Shown here piece by piece: positions 50,722 through 61,542 of a stretch of 64,000 bases of DNA; positions within the stretch are counted from its first letter, which is position 1, and every line of letters starts with the position of its first letter. The notes beneath the pieces are model-generated. The model searched no databases. It was not told the origin of the DNA and saw only the letters and a list, made by a program, of their open reading frames with translations. The position numbers and the translations under genes were made by a program. The stretch is from Osedax fenrisi (Eukaryota; Annelida; Polychaeta; Sabellida; Siboglinidae): assembly GCA_964019155.1 (NCBI GenBank), contig OZ025240.1:26686536-26750535 (forward strand). The letters run 5' to 3'.

Positions 50722-53592
50722 CTAACCGGCAATAAAGATGAAAATATTAAAAATAACAATTTAAATATATATTACGCTAATGCTCGTAGTATTAGAAATA
50801 AAATGAATTTTTTGGAATTTTTACTTTCATCTAATAAATATGACATTATATGTTTAGTTGAAACATTCTTAACGGTAGATGATAGAGATTCTCTATATTT
50901 AATCGGTGGAAAAAATTATACACTATTTAGATACGATAAATTAATTCATAGAGGAGGTGTTGCGATATTTTGTAAATCTAGTTTATGTCCTGTAAGAAAT
51001 TTTATTTCACACATAGATGTTCAATATATACATTTAAAAATTAATTCAAAAATTCCATTTAATATTATATGTGTCTATAGACCTCCAAATTGTAATGATG
51101 TTTCTCATGAACAGATATGTAAATTATTTGATATAACCCAACAAAATTATAATTCATCTATAATTATAGGAGATTTTAATTTACCAAATTGTAATTGGAA
51201 AGAATATACATTTCCTAGTTACCTAAAAAGTTATGCATTACTTTACGATTCGATTATTAAAAATTCATTTTCACAATTAATAAATAAGCCAACTCGTAAT
51301 AATAATATAATTGATTTACTTTTTACTAATGAAAAACAATTACTATCTAATATAAATACTGGAGACTATTTCGGATTATACAAAAATATAAGTGACCACT
51401 ATTGTGTTTCATTTAATGTAAATATTGAAAAATACCCATGTAAACAGATTTTAAAATCAAACAATTTTGATTTCAATAATGCTAATATAAAATTGATTAA
51501 ATATCATCTTTCTAGATTTAATTGGGAATATCTAAATTCAAATGATTATAATATCGATCAAAAAGTAGAATATTTTAATAAGGTTCTAAATAAATTATTT
51601 ATATCACATATTCCTAATATAAATAATACAATAAAACAGGTACTTCCGAAGAATATATTGAAATTGAAGAAGCAAGTAAAAAAATTATTTCGAAAATCTA
51701 AAACTAATTTACAATATAAATATAATTGGATAGAAGCAAAAAAAAAATTATCCAAGGAATTAGAATCTTTAAATTTTAAGAGAGAGATTAATGCAATTAA
51801 TTCAAAAAATAAATTAAAGTTTTATAAATTTATGAAAAAAAGACAAAATTTAAAATCTGGAGTATCTCCTCTAATTGATATATCAAATAATAATATTTTA
51901 TTTTCAGATCTCGACAAAGCAAATACGTTAAATTCATATTTTAGTTCAATTCAACAAAATGATAATGGAAATTTACCCGAATTTTATAACTTAACTAAAC
52001 AAAAATTTGATAATATTGATTTAAATCTTGAAATAATTAAAATATTTTTAAATAGATTAAAAATTACACATACTTTCGGAACTGATGGGATACCATCTTC
52101 TATGTTAAAATTATTATCTAATGAATTATGTAGGCCTTTATATATTATTTTTAATTCATCTTTATTATCGGGTAATATACCGAAAATTTGGAAAAAATCT
52201 ATAATCACACCAATTTTTAAAAAGGGTGAACCATCAAATTCAAATAACTATAGGCCTATTTCAATAACATGTGTAATGTGTAGAGTATTAGAACGTATTA
52301 TTTCTAAACAATTAATTTTTTATTTAAAATCTAATAATTTATTAACAAAATATCAATATGGTTTTATAAGTGGGAAATCCACAGAATTACAATTAACAAA
52401 ATGTTTAAAATTTTGGTATAATGAATTGAATAATAAAAAATGTGTAGATATAATATATATTGATTTTGCAAAAGCTTTTGATGGTGTTTCTCATGAAAAA
52501 CTACTATTTAAATTAAAATCATACGGTATATCTAATAAAATAATAAAATGGTTTTATAATTTTTTATCGAATAGATCTCAAATTACACGGGTTGAAAATT
52601 CTTTTTCAAATAGTTCTATTGTAAAATCTGGAGTACCACAAGGATCGGTTTTAGGTCCAATTTTATTTTTATTATATATTAATGATCTTCCTAGTATATT
52701 CTCTTCAAAAATTCATATTGATTTATTTGCCGATGATACAAAAATATATTTTTCATACGCATCTGAGAGTGAAAGATTTCTTTTACAAAATAATTTAAAT
52801 TTATTTTCACAATGGGTAAATAAATGGCAATTAAATATTTCATTATCAAAATGTGCAGTTATGACTTTAGGGAAGGTTACTCCATCAAAATATTTTATAA
52901 ATAATATTCAATTAGAAAACGTTACTTTTTATAAAGATTTAGGAATAATATTTGAAAATAACCTTTTATTTAATAAACATATTGATTATATTTGTAAAAA
53001 AGCTTATTTTTCTTTGAATTCAATTTTTAGATGCATTACTACAAAATCCCCTAGAGCATTATTAAATGCATATAACATTTATTGCAGACCAATTTTAGAA
53101 TATGCATCCATAATTTGGTCACCTTTTTCAAAGGTTAGTAAATTTCGTAGTCTCATAGACCAAATTGAAAGAGTGCAAAGATTATTTACTAGACGATTAA
53201 TTACAAGATGCGTAGGATATACAAATTCATCAAATATTAATTATAAAACATATATAGAGAGATTGGTATATTTTAAATTAGAATCACTTGAACTTAGAAG
53301 GTTAAAAATAGATCTAACTACAATTTTTAAAATTTCAAATAATTATACAGATATAAATATATCTGATATTCTTAACATTTCGAATAATTGTAGAACTAGA
53401 GGTAATTGTAAAAAATTAAATGTAATACATAATTATGATAATACAATTAAAAATATAATTAATAATAGATCAGTTAATATATGGAATTCATTAAATAATG
53501 ATATAATAAAATCTGTATCTGTTTCATCTTTTAAAAATAAAATAAACAAAATCTGTTTCGACAAAATACTTTTTTTTAACAGAAATTTATAA
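50722..53592 (+). CDS. LINE ORF2: APE-type endonuclease and reverse transcriptase
   Basis: 956 residues if read from just after the ORF1 stop. The first AUG in frame is at 50803, after NARSIRNK, the first motif of the APE endonuclease, whose Asn is part of the active site. Other endonuclease motifs are VETFL, GDFNLPNCNW and SDHYCVS (about residue 224). The RT has KSIITPIFKKGEPSNSNNYR, DFAKAFDGVSHEKL, GVPQGSVLGPILFLLYINDL and catalytic FADD at residues 669-672. C-terminal domain ends NIWNSLNNDIIKSVSVSSF. No stops or shifts are seen. Translation most simply requires readthrough of the UGA. Confidence 0.9.
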   Translation, partial: LTGNKDENIKNNNLNIYYANARSIRNKMNFLEFLLSSNKYDIICLVETFLTVDDRDSLYLIGGKNYTLFRYDKLIHRGGVAIFCKSSLCPVRNFISHIDVQYIHLKINSKIPFNIICVYRPPNCNDVSHEQICKLFDITQQNYNSSIIIGDFNLPNCNWKEYTFPSYLKSYALLYDSIIKNSFSQLINKPTRNNNIIDLLFTNEKQLLSNINTGDYFGLYKNISDHYCVSFNVNIEKYPCKQILKSNNFDFNNANIKLIKYHLSRFNWEYLNSNDYNIDQKVEYFNKVLNKLFISHIPNINNTIKQVLPKNILKLKKQVKKLFRKSKTNLQYKYNWIEAKKKLSKELESLNFKREINAINSKNKLKFYKFMKKRQNLKSGVSPLIDISNNNILFSDLDKANTLNSYFSSIQQNDNGNLPEFYNLTKQKFDNIDLNLEIIKIFLNRLKITHTFGTDGIPSSMLKLLSNELCRPLYIIFNSSLLSGNIPKIWKKSIITPIFKKGEPSNSNNYRPISITCVMCRVLERIISKQLIFYLKSNNLLTKYQYGFISGKSTELQLTKCLKFWYNELNNKKCVDIIYIDFAKAFDGVSHEKLLFKLKSYGISNKIIKWFYNFLSNRSQITRVENSFSNSSIVKSGVPQGSVLGPILFLLYINDLPSIFSSKIHIDLFADDTKIYFSYASESERFLLQNNLNLFSQWVNKWQLNISLSKCAVMTLGKVTPSKYFINNIQLENVTFYKDLGIIFENNLLFNKHIDYICKKAYFSLNSIFRCITTKSPRALLNAYNIYCRPILEYASIIWSPFSKVSKFRSLIDQIERVQRLFTRRLITRCVGYTNSSNINYKTYIERLVYFKLESLELRRLKIDLTTIFKISNNYTDINISDILNISNNCRTRGNCKKLNVIHNYDNTIKNIINNRSVNIWNSLNNDIIKSVSVSSFKNKINKICFDKILFFNRNL

Positions 53593-53649
53593 TTTTATAT
53601 TGATTTATGTTTCATTTTGTATCTAGATTATTGCATTATCTCTTCTGGT

Positions 53650-54350
53650 TTTTTTAATGTGTTTTTGTTATAGAAAATTTAGGTTTTTATATATATATTT
53701 CAAATATATTATAATATAAAATTAATAATTCATTATTATTACAGATAAAGTGGGAAGTATTATTTAATTTTTGTTTGTTCTGTATTATATTTTGTTATAA
53801 ATTTATTTTTGTTATAGAAAATTCGGATTTTTTATATCTATATTTCAAATATACTATAATATAAAATTAATAATTCATTATTATTACAGATAAAGTGTGA
53901 AGTATTATTTTACTTTTGTTTGTTCGGTATTATATGTTTGTTTTATATATATTTTGTAAATATGTTTCAAATGTATTATATTACTAAAATACAATATTAA
54001 TAATTTTCTATTATTTCAGATTATAGTGATAAGTATTATATTATTTTGTTTCGTAATATTATTGGTATGTTTTGTTATTAACTGTTTTTGTATAGGTATA
54101 TTGGTTTATTTTATTTATAACTTGTTCTGTTTTTATATATATATATATGTTTCAAATTTATTATACAATTAAAATATAAATATAAATTAATAAAGTACCT
54201 ACTATTATTACAGATTTTGGTAAGTATTACATTATTTGTTTGTTTCATTCTAGTATTGGTTTATTTGATTTTTAATATGTTCTGTTTATAATATATTTAA
54301 AATTTAACATTTAAATATTAAATTATATAACTAATAATTTATTACTAAAA
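53650..54350 (+). repeat. About 140-bp tandem repeats in the LINE 3' UTR
   Basis: Four or five diverging units, each with ATTATTACAGATAAAGTG-like sequence and a TTTCAAATATATTATA stretch. The similarity falls off towards the 3' end. Confidence 0.75.
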
Positions 54351-54698
54351 CAGGGTACAAGATGAAGAATTCTATAAAGTTAAAGTAGAAATTGAATATT
54401 TCGATGCCACTTACAAAATAATGTATTTTATTTCTATTTTCGATTATTTTTACGCTATCTTTTATTTCTATTTTGATCATTTTTCGTTTATTTTTACTAT
54501 ATGATTTATTTCTACTTTCGATTGTTTTTCGTTTATTTTTACGGTAACTGTAAAACGTTTTAATTTCCTTAATTTTTTAATTTCGTATTATTCTTTATTT
54601 ATTTCTATAACGTATGTTATCGTTAGCAAATATTTATACTTTATACTTTCGATTATATTTTCGGCTATGTATTTGCTTAAATAAATTATCAATCAATC

Positions 54699-54786
<88 letters not shown>

Positions 54787-55129
54787 ATATATACATTAAA
54801 TGGTATATAATATATATACATATAATAAATAATATATTATACACTTATGATACATGACTTAAGTTCAACTTTATACATCATAAATTAAGTTATTGATGTA
54901 AGTATTATTATTAAGTTTATATCATTATTTTATTATAGAAAGAATAACATATTATAAGTTTTAATTATTTTGAAATATTGATTTAATTTTTATATATGCA
55001 AATTAATTAATAATTATAATTTTAATTAATATATTTAAGTTAATATACTGTTTTTAATAAATAAAATATTATTTTTAAAAGTAAAATTATTTAAGTAATA
55101 CTATGTATTTTACTACATTATCACTGAAT

Positions 55130-56095
55130 TAGGTTTTATATTGGTCCATACTTGGTTCACAGACTTAGGCATTATTTGGTCCATACTTGGTCCATACTTG
55201 GGTCACTGAATTAGGTTTTATATTGGTCCATACTTGGTTCGCTGAATTAGGTTTTATATTGGTCCATACTTGGGTCACTTAATTAGGTTTTATATTGGTC
55301 CATACTTGTGTCACTGAATTAGGTTTTATATTGGTCCATACTTGGTTCGCTGAATTAGGTTTTATATTGGTCCATACCTAGTTCGCTGACTTAAGTTTTA
55401 AATTGGTCCATACCTGGTTCGCTGACTTAAGTTTTAAATTGGTCCATACCTGGTTCGCTGGCTTAAGTTTTATATTGGTCCATACTTGGTTCGCTGAATA
55501 GGTTTTATATTGGTCCATACCTGGTTCGCTGACTTAAGTTTTAAATTGGTCCATACCTGGTTCGCTGACTTAAGTTTTAAATTGGTCCATACCTGGTTCG
55601 CTGACTTAAGTTTTAAATTGGTCCATACCTGGTTCGCTGACTTAAGTTTTAAATTGGTCCATACCTGGTTCGATGACTTAAGTTTTATATTGGTCCATAC
55701 CTGGTTCGCTGACTTAAGTTTTAAATTGGTCCATACCTGGTTCGATGACTTAAGTTTTATATTGGTCCATACCTGGTTCGCTGACTTAAGTTTTAAATTG
55801 GTCCATACCTGGTTCGATGACTTAAGTTTTATATTGGTCCATACCTGGTTCGCTGACTTAAGTTTTAAATTGGTCCATACCTGGTTCGATGACTTAAGTT
55901 TTATATTGGTCCATACCTGGTTCGCTGACTTAAGTTTTAAATTGGTCCATACCTGGTTCGATGACTTAAGTTTTATATTGGTCCATACCTGGTTCGCTGA
56001 CTTAAGTTTTAAATTGGTCCATACCTGGTTCGATGACTTAAGTTTTATATTGGTCCATACCTGGTTCGATGACTTAGGTTTTCGGTATCACAGGT
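55130..56095. repeat. 36-bp satellite with 72-bp higher-order unit
   Basis: Units TTGGTCCATACCTGGTTCGC plus TGACTTAAGTTTTAAA. From about 55660 two variants (CGCTGAC...TAAA and CGATGAC...TATA) alternate strictly. Because 36 is divisible by three, a 204-codon frame stays open; it is not a gene. Confidence 0.93.
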
Positions 56096-57061
56096 TACAA
56101 ACTTTTGAACCAAGTTTGACTTAAGTCAATATGTCTTAAGTTTCCTAAGTCTTGAACCAACTTTTGGTTACTTGGGTATAAGAGATATAACAAAATTATA
56201 TATACATGAACTGTTAGTAATTTAATGATAAATATAAATAAGTATTTTGTTTAAAAAAATATTTAATCCTACAATTGTTATTTGATCAAATGTAATATTC
56301 TATTTTTACTTTTTAATTATTTGAATAATAACTTTTTTTAAATCATTGTAAATATATTATTAATTAAAAGAAAACTTATTTTTTTGCATAATAATGTAGA
56401 TCAATAAAATGTTTATAACTATAAGAAAAGTAATTTAATTTGAATTCATATTAACCAATATATCTTAAGTATAGCAACCCATATGATTTTCCTATTACAG
56501 ACCCCCTAAATTACCCTAATACCGACCCCATGTTATTTATGATATCCAATCAAAATAGATCCGTATTTTACTTTAAAACTTGTCGTAAATTGTTTATGTA
56601 TCAATGATATAGATTTAGGATTCATGATTCCAGTTGATTATATATATACTGATTAATAAATAAATATTAAATAATAATATACACTATTTTAATATAATTA
56701 CTATAAAGTTTAAATTTAAATTTAATATTACTAAAAAAACATAAATTCAATAAAAAATAAATGCGTGCATTGTATAATTAATTAGATTTATCTATTATTT
56801 TATTGGATATTATAATACTACAATTATTTATACCACTATTATTTTAGGGGGTCGGTATTAGGAACATGTATCCGATTAACGACCCTCCTGTTTATTCTTG
56901 TAAATATAATTATATCAAAAATTTAAAATAGCCACATTATTCATTGCCATAATATTACCCTAATTAAAAAATGTCATATAAATATATTTAATATTGAATA
57001 AGTTATTACAAATAATCATTTAGGGGTCGGTAATCGGGAACTTTCCCCTATATAATTTAAA

Positions 57062-57335
57062 TGCACTAGAGCCTCAGCTGGCTAAGGCGTCAAATACACA
57101 TGACTCGTAGTCGAGCCTCGTCCGAACCAATAAAATAGGTCTACATTATATTTAGAAATGATATAATGAAATTGTGTATAAATAGATGATCGGCTCTCGT
57201 TAAAACCATATATATATGCATTAACATAAGAGCGGCTTCGAAGGGACATTAAAGCTATATTGTTATAAGTGAATACTTTAAATGGGTTCCTGTATGAGAT
57301 GAAATGACTCCACCAAAATAACAATAACAATATGA
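57062..57335 (+). mobile_element. tRNA-derived SINE, copy C
   Basis: Plus-strand copy, more diverged than A and B. A box like TCAGCTGGCTAAGG, tail AAAATAACAATAACAATATG. It starts 14 bp after the outer composite element ends. Confidence 0.75.
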
Positions 57336-57339
57336 CGCC

Positions 57340-57914
57340 TAATCAACATAGTCCATCTAAAAACTAGTTAAATGTTTCTTCAATACCACAGTTCGATTGC
57401 GCATGTGATGATTAAGTGATGGTTACAATAAACAGTGATAGGTACACATTCCATTTTTCAGCCTTAATCAATGATATTGAACATATTAGATGCATCTTCA
57501 TTAAATATATTAAATAACGTATACATTATATGAGTGTAAGAGCATCAGCTACATAAGATACATCTGATACATCAATGGAGGAAGGCTTAGCGAAGAGATA
57601 TTCAATAGTAACTACACTATGCTAAATAGTAGAACTGAACAACTACAAAAGATGAATGCCATATTATCGGAATGTAAAGGTCGCTACGGAATATATACCA
57701 ATGATGAACAATTAACATAATACTTAAAGCTATATATATAAGCCAGAGAGCTAACAATGACAGTATAATTGTGGTATAACTTGATGAAGTGAAGACATTA
57801 CAATAATATGAATCTACACCAAAAGATAAAAATGAAATATGAATATATGTGGCTACATCAATATTAACCAACCAGATACTATTGATATACATATTAGTCA
57901 TATGCTAATATATG

Positions 57915-57961
<47 letters not shown>

Positions 57962-58175
57962 TACTATAGGTAACAATATACATTACAATTAAACTTAAAT
58001 AATATGTGGTCGTCTTCATATATGATGACCATGATGATGGTTTATTATATATAATGTGTATACACAAATATAATAGCGAGCGCTATTATCGAATGTGTTT
58101 TATACTATAGTATGTTACTTATATATAACAATAATAATAATAATAATAAATAGTAAATAGTATAATATGATAGTA

Positions 58176-58218
<43 letters not shown>

Positions 58219-58705
58219 CACTCATAGAAATATACACACATATCTGCTAGGAATAATACGGATCTTATTGTTAAAGGATAATCAAAAAATACATTCAAAA
58301 AAAATAACAACTATTGTAGTTACCAACGTGTGTAATATATATATTACAATCGTCCACAAATATGCACAATATTATATCAAAGCTATGCTGTATAATATAG
58401 AAAACCCATTGACATGCCATGTATTTACATCACATCGACATATTTTGGAATTATATTTATAACTAACCGAAACGGTATATACAATTATTTCGATATTTAA
58501 TTGATATTAAATTATGCAACCAGTGATATTAAGGATCTTATGGAATGTCCAGCGAACGTTACATGTACACGTACACTGTACGACGTACATGTACATGTGA
58601 CATTCCACACATTCCTTAGCACACGTCGTACGCAACTATCACACACGGTCACTATATTTAAATATCTCGCGTTTAAGTCGATATATCCATATTAGGGTAT
58701 ACGTA
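57340..58705. other. AT-rich DNA, no confident gene
   Basis: A short stretch at 57575-57718 is open on the plus strand and less biased, but has no family resemblance. (AT)n tracts at 57918-57958 and 58181-58211. A hairpin-like GGAATGTC ... GACATTCC lies at 58540-58607. Confidence 0.4.
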
Positions 58706-59333
58706 TACCCTTATATGTGATTATTGTGATTTTAAAATTTTATTTAATCTTTTAATTCCATAGATAACGGTGGTGTCCGTATTCGCTACCCATGACCGAA
58801 TACGGACACCCTGTGGTATTAATATTATAACGCACGACATTTTTTATAAAAATCATTATAGTTCACGCGCCGATTGGTTATAAGGTGTCCGTATGAGGAC
58901 ATCTAGAGTATCCGTATTAGGATTTATATGACCTCTAGATATATTCTTATTACTTAATTAATAGTTGATAACAAATATAGAAAATATGTGTATAATATTT
59001 AGAATGCTTTAGTTTTTAATAATAATTATATTTATATCGATACATTTGTCTATTATTGAGAAGGTTTTATGTTGATATTTTTTTTTCAAAAATTTAAAAA
59101 CGTAATATAAAAATCAGTTTAATAGATCAGCACTATTTTGAATAATTAAAATATAAAAAAATACTTATTTAGACTATTTATATAATTATGAATATGTTAT
59201 TCATTTAACATTACCATTTATTTTAAACATTTTTATGTAGGAACTATGGTTTCTCCCCTTCTAAGATACCGAGAGATCTCTGGAGTGTACCAGAGAGTCA
59301 CTGACTCACTGTCCGTATTCGGTTACTTTTCCC
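58706..59333 (-). mobile_element. MITE-like element copy 5, internally deleted
   Basis: Same family and orientation as 9724. The segment between the central box pair and TGGTATTAATATTATAAC is missing (about 180 bp compared with copy 3) and the left terminus is lost. Right terminus CGTATTCGGTTACTTTTCCC. Confidence 0.75.
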
Positions 59334-59473
59334 TACATTAGTGTCATAGTTCATATAGCATTGGGATATATGTCATATATATATATATATATATTTATAG
59401 AACGTATACGTATTATATAACATATATGTATTGATATAATTATAGTGATATATTTCATCATATAATAGATTAT

Positions 59474-59474
<1 letters not shown>

Positions 59475-59547
<73 letters not shown>
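59475..59547. repeat. (AT)n microsatellite
   Basis: Pure (AT)n of about 73 bp. Spurious YIYI frames overlap it. Confidence 0.95.
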
Positions 59548-59549
<2 letters not shown>

Positions 59550-59559
59550 TATATATATA

Positions 59560-61140
59560 CAATCATACACATAATTATAACCCTTATAAGTATACTTGTA
59601 TAATATGATTTATAATATCTTACATTAGACATTCACAAACATTACCACACCATATGAACTAAGTCATTAACAGCTATTTGGTATACCTGCGTGCACGTTA
59701 TGTTTTCATATGAACTTCAGAGAACTTGTAACTTATAAGTTATACGGAATGGTTATCTAGGTAGATCTAGGTATGTATACCTAAGATACACTACGAGGCT
59801 ATAGTTAACATGCACAGTTAATGTTCAGAATCACATTGATTATAATATTTATATTACGTTCACAATAATAATAACTGATCATAAAATAATAATATATAAT
59901 GTTCAATTTTCATATTAAATGTTCACTGAACATCGTTCAGGTATCTTCTGATTTCATCATTTTCATTATTTTCATAAGTTACAATCTATAATAATAGTAA
60001 ATTATTAATTTATATTTTAATAGTTTTATTGTATATTTGAAAAATAAATATTAACCAAACAATCAATATACGACAAAATACAATATATGTAAACCAACGA
60101 AAACAAAATTTATTTATAAAATTAAAATATATAATGAAAATAAACGAATATCAAATAATAGATTTATGTTAAAAAAGTTGTTTCAAAATTTTAAATATAT
60201 TATGTATTTCATTTTTAAAAGAAGTAACATAAACATATTTTATTATCTAATACATTCTATATATGATGTGCTGTAATTTAGAACAATGCTTTACTAAAGC
60301 GAATTTTGATAGAATATACAACCACTTTTAAATCTTATCTGGAATAGTGGCATCGGATCTTTAATATTTAATGTCACTTATATGACAAATATAATATAAT
60401 ATTAATAAAGCACAAAATTACGTGTTTATAATCTGATTTCATTCATTCATTCATATACAAAAAAAAACTAGTTTTTAAAACACTCCAACTTGAAATATTT
60501 GTACATACATTTTGCGCAAATGTAATAATAATACTTATAATCGTACACATTATATAATAATTACGTTTTTTTTAATTTTATTTTTTACATTTAGTTTATA
60601 AACTATTATATATAATAGGATTAATTTAAAAATAAAAATGAACAAAATGAAGAAAAATAGAAATAAAATTATAACGATTAGATTATGTTTAATAATTGTC
60701 GTAATAATTGTCGTAATAATAGTCGTGTTTTAATAAATTACGCTACAATTACGATTACGATATAGGATATAAATAAATAACGCAATATTAATCATAATTC
60801 GATGAATGGCGAAATACATTATTAAATAGCTTATTTTCTATATAATATTTATTTATATTTCAAAAAATTTAAAATTGTGAAGGAACATTATTGAACATTA
60901 TTTCGACAGTTCAGAAAATTGTTATATCAATTTGTGCTTTATACATATTTGTTGTAGTTAAGCATTATTATTAAAATAACTATTTAGTTACTATTATTAT
61001 AATTGATTTTTCTTTCTTTTCTTAATACGTCCTATAATTCATTCGCTCAGAGTATTTATATAATTACAATAAATAATCGCTAGCAGAAATAACATAAAAA
61101 ATACATGGTCTATTATAAATAATGTAATTTATCATAACAA
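59560..61140. other. AT-rich intergenic DNA
   Basis: No gene or recognised element. Confidence 0.55.
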
Positions 61141-61270
61141 AATAATACAAATAAATCAGTTGTAAATAAGGTTAACACTCCTAAACCTAATTATTTTAAT
61201 GATTACTTTAGCAATATAGGTTTAAAATTATCAGAAAATATCAAAGCTACATATGATAATAACATATATC

Positions 61271-61494
61271 CAGAGCTGGGCACGATACTCAAAAAATGTA
61301 TAGGTACAATTACAATTACACACTTTTTTCTTATAATAGATACAACTACAATTACTTTAAAAAAAATAATAGTAGATACAATTACAAATACAGAATTTTC
61401 TTAGTAGATACAAATACATTATAATTATATAAAATATATATAAACATATAGATTTATAAATTATATAGATATATATATATTATATCATATAATA

Positions 61495-61542
<48 letters not shown>

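Larger units (their letters stand above)
49395..54780 (+). mobile_element. Apparently intact CR1/Jockey-group non-LTR retrotransposon
   Basis: A 5' UTR of about 340 bp, ORF1 (49738-50721), ORF2 (50722-53592), a long 3' UTR with about 140-bp tandem repeats, and an end in TCAATCAATCAATAATAATA. (TAA)n arrays flank it at 49346-49393 and 54701-54779, so the target duplication may be hidden in the repeat. No RNase H domain is seen. Both ORFs are open over their full lengths, so the copy is young. Confidence 0.85.
48041..56176. mobile_element. Inner TA-flanked element with CCCAAGTAAC termini and satellites
   Basis: CCCAAGTAAC at the left and GTTACTTGGG at the right, each next to TA. The arms carry two different satellites, both containing CTTAAG cores and both bounded by GTCCATACTTGGTTC-like sequence. 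The intact LINE sits in the middle. Confidence 0.72.
47979..57048. mobile_element. Outer TA-flanked DNA element of a nested composite
   Basis: Left terminus GGGGAAAGTCTCCGATTACC and right terminus GGTAATCGGGAACTTTCCCC are inverted, with TA on both sides. Subterminal boxes CTAATACCGACCCC occur on both arms (near 48007, 56513, 56850 and 57021). The layout resembles the GGGGAAAGTAACCGAATACG family but with a different box. No transposase frame, so non-autonomous. Confidence 0.75.

Noticed and set aside
55510..56124. 204-residue protein of repeated VHTWFADLSFKL units
   Set aside because: The 36-bp satellite period is a multiple of three, so a frame stays open by chance. The units vary at codon-neutral and codon-changing sites alike, and the array lies in a mobile element.
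57575..57718. Possible plus-strand exon reading NSRTEQLQKMNAILSECKG
   Set aside because: Open and less biased than its flanks, but too short, without clear splice sites or any family match.
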